DNA of 64,000 nucleotides, from contig NZ_PZYY01000001.1 in assembly GCF_003047265.1 (NCBI RefSeq), positions 744,001 to 808,000 of the forward strand, read 5' to 3'. Below, piece by piece: positions 27,010 to 35,432 of the stretch. The translations under genes and the position numbers were made by a program. The DNA is from Nocardioides terrigena (GTDB lineage: Bacteria > Actinomycetota > Actinomycetes > Propionibacteriales > Nocardioidaceae). Within the stretch, counting starts at the first letter, position 1, and each line of letters opens with the position of its first letter. Below the pieces are notes generated by a model, which saw nothing but the letters and a program-made list of their open reading frames with translations, ran no database searches and was not told the origin of the DNA.

Positions 27010-28185
27010 GTGACCTCCCACGAACACGCGAGCAAGGCCGGATTCGAGACGCGGGCGATCCACGCGGGCTACGAGCCGGACGAGATGACCGGAGCGGTGA
27101 TCCCGCCCATCTACGCCACCAGCACCTACAAGCAGGACGGTGTCGGCGGCCTGCGCGGCGGCTACGAGTACAGCCGCTCGGCCAACCCCACGCGCACCGC
27201 GCTGGAGGGTGCTCTGGCGGCCGTCGAGATGGGGGAGCGCGGCTTCGCCTTCGCCAGCGGGCTGGCCGCCGAGGACACCCTGGTCCGCGCCCTCACCCGT
27301 CCCGGCGACCACGCCGTCATCCCCGACGACGCGTACGGCGGCACCTTCCGCCTCTTCGACAAGGTCGAGAAGGTCTGGGGCCTCGACCACAGCCCGGCCC
27401 CGGTGAGCGACGTCGATGCCGTCCGCGCCGCCGTCCAGCCGGGTCGCACCAAGCTGGTCTGGGTCGAGACGCCCACCAACCCGATGCTCACCATCGGCGA
27501 CATCGAGGCCCTCGCCTCGGTCGCCCACGACGCCGGCGCGCTGCTGGTCGTCGACAACACCTTCGCCTCGCCCTACCTCCAGCAGCCGCTCACCCTCGGC
27601 GCCGACGTGGTCGTCCACTCCACGACCAAGTACGTCGGGGGGCACAGCGACGTCGTCGGTGGCGCGCTCGTCGTCCGCGACCACGAGCTGGCCGAGGCGA
27701 TCACGTTCCACCAGAACGCCATGGGCGCCGTCGCGGGTCCCTTCGACTGCTTCCTGACCCACCGCGGGCTCAAGACCCTCGGGGTGCGGATGGACCGACA
27801 CTGCGACAACGCGGAGAAGGTCGTCGACTTCCTCGCCTCGCACGCAGCCGTCAGCGAGGTCATCTACCCCGGCCTGGAGTCCCACCCCGGCCACGCGGTG
27901 GCCGCGAAGCAGATGAAGCGCTTCGGCGGGATGGTCTCCTTCCGCGTCACCGGCGGCGTCGAGCAGGCCCTGCGGGTGTGCGAGTCCACCGCGGTCTTCA
28001 CCCTCGGGGAGTCGCTCGGCGGCGTCGAGTCGCTTATCGAGCACCCCGGCCGGATGACCCACGCGAGCGTCGCCGGCACGGACCTCGAGGTGCCCGACGA
28101 CCTGGTCCGCCTGAGCGTCGGGATCGAGACCGCCGAGGACCTGCTGGCCGACCTCGACCGTGCGCTGGGCACCAGCGCGAGCTGA
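27010..28185 (+). CDS. metB: Cystathionine gamma-synthase / trans-sulfuration PLP enzyme
   Basis: 391 residues, Cys/Met metabolism PLP family. The PLP lysine K207 lies in HSTTKYVGGHSD. YEYSRSANPTRTALEGALA and VETPTNPMLTIGDIEAL are family blocks, and ESLGGVESLIEHP marks the gamma-synthase/gamma-lyase branch. It would join cysteine to an O-acyl-homoserine in methionine synthesis, though gamma-lyase activity cannot be excluded by sequence. GTG at 27010 lies 7 nt after TACCCT. Followed 13 bp later by a DUF202 gene. Confidence 0.9.
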   Translation: MTSHEHASKAGFETRAIHAGYEPDEMTGAVIPPIYATSTYKQDGVGGLRGGYEYSRSANPTRTALEGALAAVEMGERGFAFASGLAAEDTLVRALTRPGDHAVIPDDAYGGTFRLFDKVEKVWGLDHSPAPVSDVDAVRAAVQPGRTKLVWVETPTNPMLTIGDIEALASVAHDAGALLVVDNTFASPYLQQPLTLGADVVVHSTTKYVGGHSDVVGGALVVRDHELAEAITFHQNAMGAVAGPFDCFLTHRGLKTLGVRMDRHCDNAEKVVDFLASHAAVSEVIYPGLESHPGHAVAAKQMKRFGGMVSFRVTGGVEQALRVCESTAVFTLGESLGGVESLIEHPGRMTHASVAGTDLEVPDDLVRLSVGIETAEDLLADLDRALGTSAS

Positions 28186-28198
28186 CGGGAGCACTGCC

Positions 28199-28519
28199 AT
28201 GGCCGAGCCCGACATCCGCTTCACCCTCGCCAACGAGCGCACCTTCCTCGCGTGGGTGCGGACCGCCATCGGGCTGGTCGCGGCCGGGGTGGCGGTCTTC
28301 CACCTCTTCGACGAGTCGGTGGCGACCACGACGCTGTCCCTGATCCTCCTCGCGTCGGCGGCGCTCTCGGGCATCGCCGGCTTCTCGCACTTCCGCGCGG
28401 CCGACCGGGCCATCCGTCGTGATGAGCCGCTGCCGACCCACATCCTGACCCTCGCCGTGATGACCGCGGGCGTCCTCCTCGCTGTCGTGGCGGGCACCGC
28501 CAGCGTGTTCGTCGGATGA
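28199..28519 (+). CDS. DUF202 small membrane protein
   Basis: 106 residues, three helices. The diagnostic start LANERTFLAWVRTAIGLVAA defines DUF202 (YidH-like). Function unknown. It lies directly after metB and its stop overlaps the ATG of the MutL-like gene (ATGA). DUF202 genes often ride in operons with unrelated partners. Confidence 0.88.
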   Translation: MAEPDIRFTLANERTFLAWVRTAIGLVAAGVAVFHLFDESVATTTLSLILLASAALSGIAGFSHFRAADRAIRRDEPLPTHILTLAVMTAGVLLAVVAGTASVFVG

Positions 28520-29925
28520 GCGGCCCCGGCGCAGCCGCCCCGGCAGGCACCGTCGTCTGCGTCGACTTCGGCTCCACGTTCACCAAGGCGGCGCTGGTCG
28601 ACGTCCAGCAGGGCGCGATCGTGGCCGCCGCGAGCCACCCGACCACGCTGCCGGACGCCCACGGCGTCGGTGACGTGCTCGACGGGTACGACGCGTGCCT
28701 GGCGTCGCTGGCCGGCCGGGACGCCCGCGCCACGGACGCCGCGGTGCTGGCGTGCTCCAGCGCCGGCGGGGGACTGAGGATCGCCGTCGTCGGCAACGAA
28801 GAGCTCGTCACCGCCGAGGCCGGTCGTCGGGTGGCCCTGTCCAGCGGCGGCAAGGTCGTGGCCGTCCGGGCGATCAGCCGCGAGGACGACCTCGGCGACC
28901 TCGCCGAGCCCGACGTCGTGCTGCTCACCGGCGGCACCGACGGCGGCAACGCCGAGCCGCTGCTGGCCGCCGCGCGCGGGATCGTCGACGGTGGCTGGCG
29001 GGGACCCGTCGTGGTCGCCGGCAACGCGGAGGCCCAGACCGAGGTGGCCGCCGTGCTCGCCGGGCTGCCCGTCGTACTGGCCGACAACGTCGTGCCCCGC
29101 ATCGGGGTCCTCGCCCCCGACAGCGCCCGCGCCGCGATCCGGGAGATGTTCCTCTCGCACGTCATCGGCGGCAAGCACCTGAGCTCGCGGGGGGACGACT
29201 TCACCGCGATGGTGCGGGGTGCCACACCCGACGTCGTCCTCACCGGCGTCGAGCTGCTGTCCCGCGGGCTCGGGCCCGAGCAACCGGGGGCGGGTGACGT
29301 CGTCGTCGTCGACATCGGCGGCGCCACCACCGACGTCCACAGCGTCGTCGAGCTCGACCCCGAGGACGCCGGCCTCGCCCGCGACGTCGTCGCCCTGACC
29401 CCGGTCACCCGCACCGTCGAGGGCGACCTCGGCATGCGCTGGTCGGCGGTCAGCACGGTCGAGGAGGCCGGCCTCGACCACCTGGCCGCGGCGGCCGCGC
29501 GGCGTCGTACGGATCCCGGCTTCCTGCCCGCCGACGACCCGCGTCACGAGGAGACCGAGCGCGAGGTGGACGAGGCCATCGCCCGGGCCGCGGTCGACCT
29601 CGCCCTCAAGCGGCACGCCGGTCGCAGCAAGGTCGTCGTCAGCCCCGAGGGGCGGGTGGTGGAGCGCACCGGCAAGGACCTGCGCGAGGTCGACCTGCTG
29701 GTCGGGTCGGGCGGCGTGCTGCGGCACGGCGCCGACGGCGTCGTACGACGCGTGCTCGCGCCCAGCACGGGCGAGCACGTCGAGGGCGGGTGGCAGCTGC
29801 CGCGCGCACCCCGGGTCGTCGTGGACCGCGACTACGTGCTCGCCGCCGCCGGCCTGCTGGTCGCCGAGCACCCCGCCGCGGCGCACCGGCTGGTGCAGCG
29901 ACTGGCGAGCGGAGCCGGTGAGTAG
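28516..29925 (+). CDS. Glutamate mutase MutL-like ATPase
   Basis: 469 residues, ASKHA actin-like fold. Phosphate-1 motif is VVCVDFGSTFTKAALVDV and phosphate-2 VVVVDIGGATTDVHSV. LLTGGTDGGN and LVGSGGVLRHG are MutL signatures. MutL is encoded beside B12-dependent glutamate mutase in clostridia and is thought to be its chaperone or reactivase, but no mutase subunit is in this window, so the client is unknown. ATG is coupled to DUF202. Confidence 0.87.
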   Translation: MSGPGAAAPAGTVVCVDFGSTFTKAALVDVQQGAIVAAASHPTTLPDAHGVGDVLDGYDACLASLAGRDARATDAAVLACSSAGGGLRIAVVGNEELVTAEAGRRVALSSGGKVVAVRAISREDDLGDLAEPDVVLLTGGTDGGNAEPLLAAARGIVDGGWRGPVVVAGNAEAQTEVAAVLAGLPVVLADNVVPRIGVLAPDSARAAIREMFLSHVIGGKHLSSRGDDFTAMVRGATPDVVLTGVELLSRGLGPEQPGAGDVVVVDIGGATTDVHSVVELDPEDAGLARDVVALTPVTRTVEGDLGMRWSAVSTVEEAGLDHLAAAAARRRTDPGFLPADDPRHEETEREVDEAIARAAVDLALKRHAGRSKVVVSPEGRVVERTGKDLREVDLLVGSGGVLRHGADGVVRRVLAPSTGEHVEGGWQLPRAPRVVVDRDYVLAAAGLLVAEHPAAAHRLVQRLASGAGE

Positions 29926-29934
29926 CCTGCATCC

Positions 29935-29955
29935 GTGAGGGAGACGAACCGGTGA
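29935..29955 (+). CDS. Possible six-codon leader ORF before the PerM-like gene
   Basis: GTG AGG GAG ACG AAC CGG TGA begins 6 nt after TAGCCT (29923-29928). Its stop overlaps the GTG start at 29952 (GTGA). If transcription begins at that box, this would be a leaderless leader peptide coupling ribosomes to the next gene. Too short for other evidence. Confidence 0.35.
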   Translation: MRETNR

Positions 29956-31322
29956 GCCCGGAGGACGTGGGCCGCGCAGGACCGGGCGGCAGTGCCACCA
30001 GCAGTGCCACCGGTGTTGGCGCGCCCGGCGGGGGAGTCTACGACGGTGACGAGGACTCCCGTCGCGAGCGGCTGACCTCGCAGCTCCTGCAGCAGTGGGC
30101 GCTGCTCCGGGCCGAGCGCCGCCCCGAGCCGGCCCCCATCACCACCGGGACCAGCAACTTCAGCCGCGCCCAGGTCCCGTGGGGGCTCGACCTCGCCGCG
30201 GCCTGGTCGTGGCGCCTCATCATCATCGCCGCGGCGGCGCTCGGTGCCGCCTGGGTGCTCGCCTACTTCGCCGTGATCACGCTGCCCCTGGCGATCGCGC
30301 TGCTGATCGCCGCGCTCGTTGGTCCGGCCGTCGACCGCCTGGAGGCGGTCCGCGTGCCCCGGTCCCTGGCGACGGGACTGGTGATGATCGTGGGCATCGC
30401 GGTCGTGGGGCTGCTGCTGACCTACGTGGGCCAACAGGTCGCCCGGGGTGCGCAGGACCTCGCCGCCTCGGTGGTCGAGGGGCTGGGCCAGGTCCGCGAG
30501 TGGCTCCTGTCGGGTCCGCTCAACCTCAGCGACAGCCAGCTCGACGGCTGGATCGAGTCGACCCAGCGGGCGATCACGGAGTCGACCGGGGAGGGCGGGG
30601 CCGTCACCCGGGTCACCGAGGTCGGGACCGTCGTCGGGCACGTGGTGGCCGGCTTCTTCATCATCCTCTTCGCGACCTACTTCTTCCTCGCCGACGGCGG
30701 CCGCATCTGGGCGTGGCTGGTGCACCTGGCGCCGCGGGCCGCTCGTGAGCACGTCGACGGGTCGGGGCGCGTCGCGTGGATCTCGCTCACCCAGTTCGTG
30801 CGGGCCACCGTGCTCGTGGCGATGGCCGACGCCATCGGCATCACCATCGTCGCCGCCATCCTGGGCGTGCCCTTCGTGCTCGCGATCGGCGTGCTGGTCT
30901 TCCTCGGGGCGTTCGTCCCGATGGTGGGCGCCACCGTCGCCGGCACCGTCGCGGTCCTCGTCGCGCTCGTCGACCAGGGACCCATCACGGCCCTGCTGAT
31001 GCTCGGCGGGGTGATCCTGGTGCAGCAGATCGAGGGCCACATCCTCCAGCCGTTCCTCATGGGCCGCTTCGTCTCCCTGCACCCGCTCGGAGTCATCGTG
31101 GCCATCGGCTGCGGCGTGCTCGTGGCGGGCATCGCGGGCGCGCTCATCGCCGTGCCCCTGGCCGCCGCCGGCAACGCCGTGGTCAACCACCTGGCCCGCG
31201 AGCAGGAACCGGAGGACTACGAGTCGCCGGTGACCACCGACGAGGAGGAGCAGGAGGTCGAGGAGGGCCTCGACCGTGACGCGCAGGACGACCCATCAGG
31301 ACGACGAGGAACACAGCAGTGA
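29952..31322 (+). CDS. AI-2E/PerM family transporter
   Basis: 456 residues. A disordered N-terminus of about 70 residues precedes helices from WSWRLIIIAAAALGAAWVLA. The family blocks LLIAALVGPAVDRLEAVRVP and VQQIEGHILQPFLMGRFVSL are present, giving about eight helices and a large cytosolic/periplasmic loop. The acidic tail ends EEEQEVEEGLD. Family members are implicated in AI-2 export or Na+/H+ antiport; the substrate here is unknown. The stop overlaps the GTG of ilvA. Confidence 0.87.
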   Translation: MSPEDVGRAGPGGSATSSATGVGAPGGGVYDGDEDSRRERLTSQLLQQWALLRAERRPEPAPITTGTSNFSRAQVPWGLDLAAAWSWRLIIIAAAALGAAWVLAYFAVITLPLAIALLIAALVGPAVDRLEAVRVPRSLATGLVMIVGIAVVGLLLTYVGQQVARGAQDLAASVVEGLGQVREWLLSGPLNLSDSQLDGWIESTQRAITESTGEGGAVTRVTEVGTVVGHVVAGFFIILFATYFFLADGGRIWAWLVHLAPRAAREHVDGSGRVAWISLTQFVRATVLVAMADAIGITIVAAILGVPFVLAIGVLVFLGAFVPMVGATVAGTVAVLVALVDQGPITALLMLGGVILVQQIEGHILQPFLMGRFVSLHPLGVIVAIGCGVLVAGIAGALIAVPLAAAGNAVVNHLAREQEPEDYESPVTTDEEEQEVEEGLDRDAQDDPSGRRGTQQ

Positions 31323-32539
31323 CTGACCAGCCCACCGGACCCGTGACGCTCGCCGACATCGAGGAGGCGCGCGAGGTGCTCGCCGACATCGCGGTGCGGA
31401 CCCCGATGGAGGAGTCGCGCTGGCTCTCCGCGCTGGCCGGGGGACCGGTCAGCCTCAAGTGCGAGAACCTCCAGCGCACCGGGTCCTTCAAGATCCGCGG
31501 CGCCTACGTGCGCATCTCCCGGCTCTCGGCCGAGGAGCGCAAGCACGGTGTCGTCGCCGCCAGCGCGGGCAACCACGCCCAGGGCGTCGCGCTCGCCGCG
31601 AGCACGCTGGGGATCAGGTCGACCGTCTTCATGCCCGAGGGCGCGCCGATCCCCAAGGAGAAGGCGACCCGAGGGTACGGCGCGGACGTGCGCTTCCACG
31701 GTCGCTACCTGGAGGACGCGCTCGTCGAGGCCCGTCGGTTCGCCGAGGAGACAGGCGCCGTGCTGATCCACCCCTTCGACCACCGCGACATCGTGGCGGG
31801 GCAGGGCACCGCCGGACTCGAGGTGCTCGAGCAGGAGCCCGAGGTCCGCACCGTGCTGGTGCCGACCGGCGGCGGGGGACTGCTGGCCGGCATGGCCATC
31901 GCCATCAAGGCCGCGCGACCGGACGTACGCGTCGTCGGTGTGCAGGCGGAGGGCGCCGCTGCGTTCCCGGAGTCGCTGCGGGTCGGCAGCCCGGTGCCGC
32001 TGCAGTCGATGACCACGATGGCCGACGGCATCGCGGTCGGCCGGCCCGGCGACATCACGTTCGCCGCGGTCCAGGAGCACTGCGACGACATCATCACCGT
32101 CTCCGAGGAGTCCCTCTCGCGCGCGCTGCTGGCCCTGGTCGAGCGGGCCAAGATGGTCGTGGAGCCGGCCGGGGCGGCGGCCGTCGCCGCGGTGCTGGAC
32201 GACCCGACCGCCTTCGAGACGCCGGCCGTGGCCGTCCTGTCGGGCGGCAACATCGACCCGCTGCTGCTGAGCAAGGTGATCCGCCACGGGCTCGTCGCCG
32301 CGGGCCGCTACCTCTACCTCCGGGTCGTGATCCCCGACCTGCCCGGTGGCCTGGCCGGCCTGCTGCACGAGGTCGGCGACGCCGGTGCCAACGTGCTCGA
32401 GGTCGCGCACGAGCGGATCTCGCCGACCCTGGCCCTCACCGAGGTCGAGGTGCTGATCCAGCTCGAGACCCGGGGGTCCGAGCACGCCCAGACCGTGATG
32501 AACCGGCTGCGCGAGCGTGGCTACCGCGTCTACGCCTGA
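31319..32539 (+). CDS. ilvA: Threonine ammonia-lyase
   Basis: 406 residues, PLP fold type II. The PLP lysine K58 is in RTGSFKIRGAY, the glycine phosphate loop is PTGGGGLLAGM, and SAGNHAQGVALA is the Asn loop. The C-terminal 80 residues form a single ACT-like domain (YLRVVIPDLPGGLAGLLHEV). The layout is that of the short ThrD/TdcB-like form. It deaminates threonine to 2-oxobutyrate, feeding isoleucine synthesis or threonine catabolism. GTG is coupled to the transporter stop (GTGA). Confidence 0.92.
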   Translation: MTDQPTGPVTLADIEEAREVLADIAVRTPMEESRWLSALAGGPVSLKCENLQRTGSFKIRGAYVRISRLSAEERKHGVVAASAGNHAQGVALAASTLGIRSTVFMPEGAPIPKEKATRGYGADVRFHGRYLEDALVEARRFAEETGAVLIHPFDHRDIVAGQGTAGLEVLEQEPEVRTVLVPTGGGGLLAGMAIAIKAARPDVRVVGVQAEGAAAFPESLRVGSPVPLQSMTTMADGIAVGRPGDITFAAVQEHCDDIITVSEESLSRALLALVERAKMVVEPAGAAAVAAVLDDPTAFETPAVAVLSGGNIDPLLLSKVIRHGLVAAGRYLYLRVVIPDLPGGLAGLLHEVGDAGANVLEVAHERISPTLALTEVEVLIQLETRGSEHAQTVMNRLRERGYRVYA

Positions 32540-32561
32540 CCCGGCTCACCGCGTCCGCGAC

Positions 32562-32610
32562 TGTGCGTGGATGCACCGTCCCGGCCGCCGGGACCGTGCT
32601 TCCACGCACA
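32562..32610. repeat. 49-nt imperfect hairpin
   Basis: Arms 32562-32584 and 32588-32610 are complementary over 23 bp with two mismatches, starting TGTGCGTGGA and ending TCCACGCACA, with a CCG loop. It lies 22 nt after the ilvA stop. It could be the first of two terminators or a dispersed palindrome. Confidence 0.7.
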
Positions 32611-32652
32611 CCCGACGCGCTCCGGGCTGCCAGCGCGCCCGCCTGAGCAAGC

Positions 32653-32689
32653 ACGAGGCCGGTCGGGCCGGGCCCGACCGGCCTCGTGG
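32653..32689. terminator. Bidirectional hairpin terminator between ilvA and greA
   Basis: Two perfectly complementary 18-bp arms (CACGAGGCCGGTCGGGCC at 32653-32670, its complement at 32672-32689) flank a single central base. It lies between the convergent ilvA and greA genes, so it can stop transcription from either side. No long T run is present, as is usual in actinobacteria. Confidence 0.8.
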
Positions 32690-32739
32690 CGGTCACTGCT
32701 GGGGTACGACGACCTCGCGGGGAGGCGCGTAGCGGTGGA

Positions 32740-33237
32740 TCAGGAGTGGTAGGGCTCCGCGTCGAGGATCTCGACTGTCACGGCCTTGCCGTTGGGGGCC
32801 TCGTAGGTGACGGTCTCGCCCTTGGACTTGCCGTTGATCGCGGCACCCATGGCCGACTGCGGGGAGTAGACGTCGAGCTTGTCGCCCTCGGCGAGGTTCT
32901 CGCGGGCACCGAGGAGGAACTTCTCCTCCTCCTCGAAGTCGGTGAGGCGGACGGTGACGACCATGCCGGGCTCGACGATGCCGTCGTTGGCCGGCGTCTC
33001 GCCGACCTCGGCACGACGCAGCATGTCCTCGAGCTGACGGATGCGGGCCTCCTGCTTGCCCTGCTCGTCCTTGGCGGCGTGGTAGCCGCTGTTCTCCTTG
33101 AGGTCGCCCTCGTCGCGCGCGGCGGAGATCTTCTCGATGATCTCCTGGCGGCGGGGACCCTTGAGGTCCTCGAGCTCGGCCTGGAGCTTGTCGAAGGCGT
33201 CCTGCGTGAGCCAGATGGTGCCGGCGTCCTGCGTCAT
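32740..33237 (-). CDS. greA: Transcription elongation factor GreA
   Basis: 165 residues. The N-terminal coiled coil (about 12-80) has the acidic tip AARDEGDLKENSGYHAAKDE that enters the RNA polymerase secondary channel. The C-terminal FKBP-like domain ends with YSPQSAMGAAINGKSKGETV. It stimulates cleavage of backtracked RNA. Length and content are typical of actinobacterial GreA. ATG at 33237. Confidence 0.96.
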   Translation of the reverse strand: MTQDAGTIWLTQDAFDKLQAELEDLKGPRRQEIIEKISAARDEGDLKENSGYHAAKDEQGKQEARIRQLEDMLRRAEVGETPANDGIVEPGMVVTVRLTDFEEEEKFLLGARENLAEGDKLDVYSPQSAMGAAINGKSKGETVTYEAPNGKAVTVEILDAEPYHS

Positions 33238-33425
33238 GGGTGTACTCCTACGTGGATCGGAGAGCTGCGTGGATGCGACGATCCGCACCCAGCGTGGGTG
33301 GTGGTGGTGCTTGTCTGCGTACGTGCGGTGCGCTCGCGGCCGACGACGGGCCGGCGCTGCCGGTCGGGCAGGTCTGCCACATTAGCAACTGAAGGCTGCC
33401 TGCGCAGGTCCACAGCCGTCCCGAG

Positions 33426-33461
33426 GGGTGTGGGCGGGGGTGTGGGCGGGGGTGTGGGAGG
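33426..33461 (+). repeat. Tandem 12-bp G-rich repeats upstream of greA
   Basis: Unit GGGTGTGGGCGG repeats at 33426-33437 and 33438-33449, then with one change at 33450-33461. The regular G runs could form a G-quadruplex on the plus strand. It lies in the 234-bp gap between the DUF4307 gene and greA, both on the minus strand; the rest of that gap shows no coding frame. Confidence 0.75.
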
Positions 33462-33471
33462 GGGCCGCGGG

Positions 33472-33900
33472 TCAGCGCGGGCGCTGCTGGTCGGGGGTCG
33501 TGCACCCGACCAGCTCGACGCTGGTGGCCCGGCGCTCGGTGCGGACCTCGACCTCGTTGCGCCCGTCGGTGGGCGTGAACGCGAGCTCCCCGACGGTGCT
33601 GTGGTCCTCGGCCAGCGCGCGCACCCGGCAGCTCGCGTCGGCGCCCTCGCCGAGGTCCACCTCCACCACGGCGGTGGCGGCGTGCTCGCCCGCGACGTCG
33701 TAGGCGGTGAGCTCGGACTCGACCGCCGGGGTGCCGTGGAACCACGCCGCCCAGGCCACCCAGCCGACGAAGACCAGGGCGAGGACCGCGACCCCCGCGA
33801 CGAGCGCCGTACGCCGCCACGGTGCGGGCGCGCCGTACCGCTCGGCCAGGTCGGTGGTCGACGTCGGGGCCGGCGGGGTGGTCGGCGGTGGTGCGTTCAC
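33472..33900 (-). CDS. DUF4307 membrane protein
   Basis: 142 residues. A Pro/Thr-rich start, the DLAERYGAPAPWRR block, one helix (ALVAGVAVLALVFVGWVAWA) and an extracytoplasmic beta-rich domain with two cysteines (ASCRVRALAEDHSTVGELAF, LVGCTTP). DUF4307 is an actinobacterial family characteristically encoded beside mca and greA, as here. Function unknown. GTG at 33900 sits 6 nt after TAGGCT on its strand, mirroring mca. Confidence 0.88.
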   Translation of the reverse strand: MNAPPPTTPPAPTSTTDLAERYGAPAPWRRTALVAGVAVLALVFVGWVAWAAWFHGTPAVESELTAYDVAGEHAATAVVEVDLGEGADASCRVRALAEDHSTVGELAFTPTDGRNEVEVRTERRATSVELVGCTTPDQQRPR

Positions 33901-33906
33901 GTCCCC

Positions 33907-33923
33907 AGCCTAGGAACTAGGCT
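33907..33923. promoter_or_regulatory. Symmetric divergent leaderless promoter for mca and DUF4307
   Basis: AGCCTA-GGAAC-TAGGCT presents a TAGGCT -10 box to each side, and each start codon (ATG 33930; GTG 33900 on the minus strand) lies exactly 6 nt beyond its box. Both mRNAs would begin at or next to the start codon. The -10 boxes are 5 bp apart, so the two polymerases would exclude each other. Confidence 0.65.
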
Positions 33924-33929
33924 CCAACC

Positions 33930-34910
33930 ATGCCGCAGGAGACCCCCACCAGCACCGCCCGGTCCACGTTCGACGGCAGCCCCGTCCTCCCCAGGGCGGA
34001 GGACGCGAGCGGGTCCCCGGCCGGCCGCGGGCCGCGCGCCGGCCTGCGCCTGATGCACGTGCACGCCCACCCCGACGACGAGTCGAGCAAGGGGGCAGCG
34101 TCGACGGCCAAGTACGTCGCGGAGGGTGTCGACGTCCACGTCGCGACGTGCACCGGAGGGGAGCGGGGGTCGATCCTCAACCCCAAGATGGAGCGGCCCG
34201 ACATCCTCGAGAACATCACCGAGATCCGGCGCCAGGAGATGGAGCGGGCCCGCGACATCCTCGGCGTGCGCCAGGACTGGCTGGGCTTCGTCGACTCGGG
34301 CTGGCCCGAGGGCGACCCCAAGCCCCCGCTGCCCGAGGGCTGCTTCGGGCTGGTGCCGGTCGAGGAGGCCGCCGAGCGGCTGGTCGCGCTGATCCGCTCC
34401 TTCCGCCCGCACGTCGTCACGACGTACGACGAGAACGGTGGCTACCCGCACCCCGACCACATCCAGTGCCACCTGGTGAGCGTGGCGGCCTTCGAGGCCG
34501 CGGGCGATCCCGAGCGCTACACCGACGCGGGGGAGCCCTGGCAGCCCCTCAAGCTCTACTACCACCACGGCTGGAGCTGGGCGAAGATCAACGCCCTCCA
34601 CGAGGCGATGCTGGCCCACGACCTCGAGTCGCCCTACACGGAGCGTCTGGAGAACTGGGAGCGCGACCACGACTGGGACAACCGGATCACCACCCGGGTG
34701 CCCTGTGGTGACTACTTCGGGGTGCGCGACCAGGCCCTGCTCGCCCACGCCACCCAGATCGACCCGGACGGCTTCTGGTTCGCCATCCCGCGCGAGATCC
34801 AGCAGTCGACGTGGCCCACCGAGGACTACGAGCTGGTGGTCAGCCACGTCGACTCGCCCACCCCCGAGGACGACCTCTTCGCCGGCATCACCCCCGACCC
34901 GCAGTCGTGA
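33930..34910 (+). CDS. mca: Mycothiol S-conjugate amidase
   Basis: 326 residues, LmbE/PIG-L zinc amidase family. The zinc site HPDDES is at 47-52 and HPDH at 174-177; TCTGGERGSILNPKM and YHHGWSW further match Mca rather than MshB. It cleaves mycothiol conjugates to release mercapturic acids for export, and so marks the organism as a mycothiol producer. The N-terminus is about 35 residues longer than the mycobacterial protein; the leaderless-type promoter supports ATG 33930. Confidence 0.93.
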   Translation: MPQETPTSTARSTFDGSPVLPRAEDASGSPAGRGPRAGLRLMHVHAHPDDESSKGAASTAKYVAEGVDVHVATCTGGERGSILNPKMERPDILENITEIRRQEMERARDILGVRQDWLGFVDSGWPEGDPKPPLPEGCFGLVPVEEAAERLVALIRSFRPHVVTTYDENGGYPHPDHIQCHLVSVAAFEAAGDPERYTDAGEPWQPLKLYYHHGWSWAKINALHEAMLAHDLESPYTERLENWERDHDWDNRITTRVPCGDYFGVRDQALLAHATQIDPDGFWFAIPREIQQSTWPTEDYELVVSHVDSPTPEDDLFAGITPDPQS

Positions 34911-34970
34911 TCGCTGTCTGATCGCGGCCCTGATGACGCTGCGTGTGGGGGCCTGACGGATACTGGAGCC

Positions 34971-35231
34971 ATGCTGGACCTGCTGCTGATCACGCTCACC
35001 GACAAGACTCCCGAGCCGGAGGACGTCAAGGCCGGTTGGACGGCGCTGATCATCTTCCTGCTGCTGGCCCTGGCGGTCGCCGGGCTCGGCTGGAGCCTGG
35101 TCCGCCAGCTGCGCAAGGCGCAGTCGGCCAAGGACCTGGGCCTCTACGGCGACGAGCCGGTCGACCGGGAGGCCGAGGCGCGGGCCCGGGCCGAGATGGA
35201 CGCGGCCGAGCGGGACGAGCCCACCCGCTGA
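34971..35231 (+). CDS. Small single-helix membrane protein downstream of mca
   Basis: 86 residues. One helix (WTALIIFLLLALAVAGLGWS) is followed by a basic stretch (VRQLRKAQSAK) and an acidic tail (DREAEARARAEMDAAERDEP). It is a conserved neighbour of mca in actinobacteria, with unknown function. GATACT lies 6 nt before ATG 34971, so it may have its own leaderless promoter. Confidence 0.8.
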   Translation: MLDLLLITLTDKTPEPEDVKAGWTALIIFLLLALAVAGLGWSLVRQLRKAQSAKDLGLYGDEPVDREAEARARAEMDAAERDEPTR

Positions 35232-35432
35232 TCAGCGGGCTGGCAGCAGCGCCCGTCCACCCGTCCGCGCGACGACCTCCTCGCGCTGGCGCGCACGGCG
35301 GGGGTGCTGCGCGCGCAGGTCGGCGGCTGAGCCGGGGACGGTTCGCCGGGCTGCGTGCGGGACCGGAACGGTCTGGAAGCCCGCCCTGTCCGGGCGCTAC
35401 CGTGGTGGGCAGTCGTCTGGCAGGAGGCGCCG

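Noticed and set aside
26917..29886. A 989-codon minus-strand open frame across metB, DUF202 and the MutL-like gene
   Set aside because: It has shadow composition, no domains, and is opposite three confidently identified genes.
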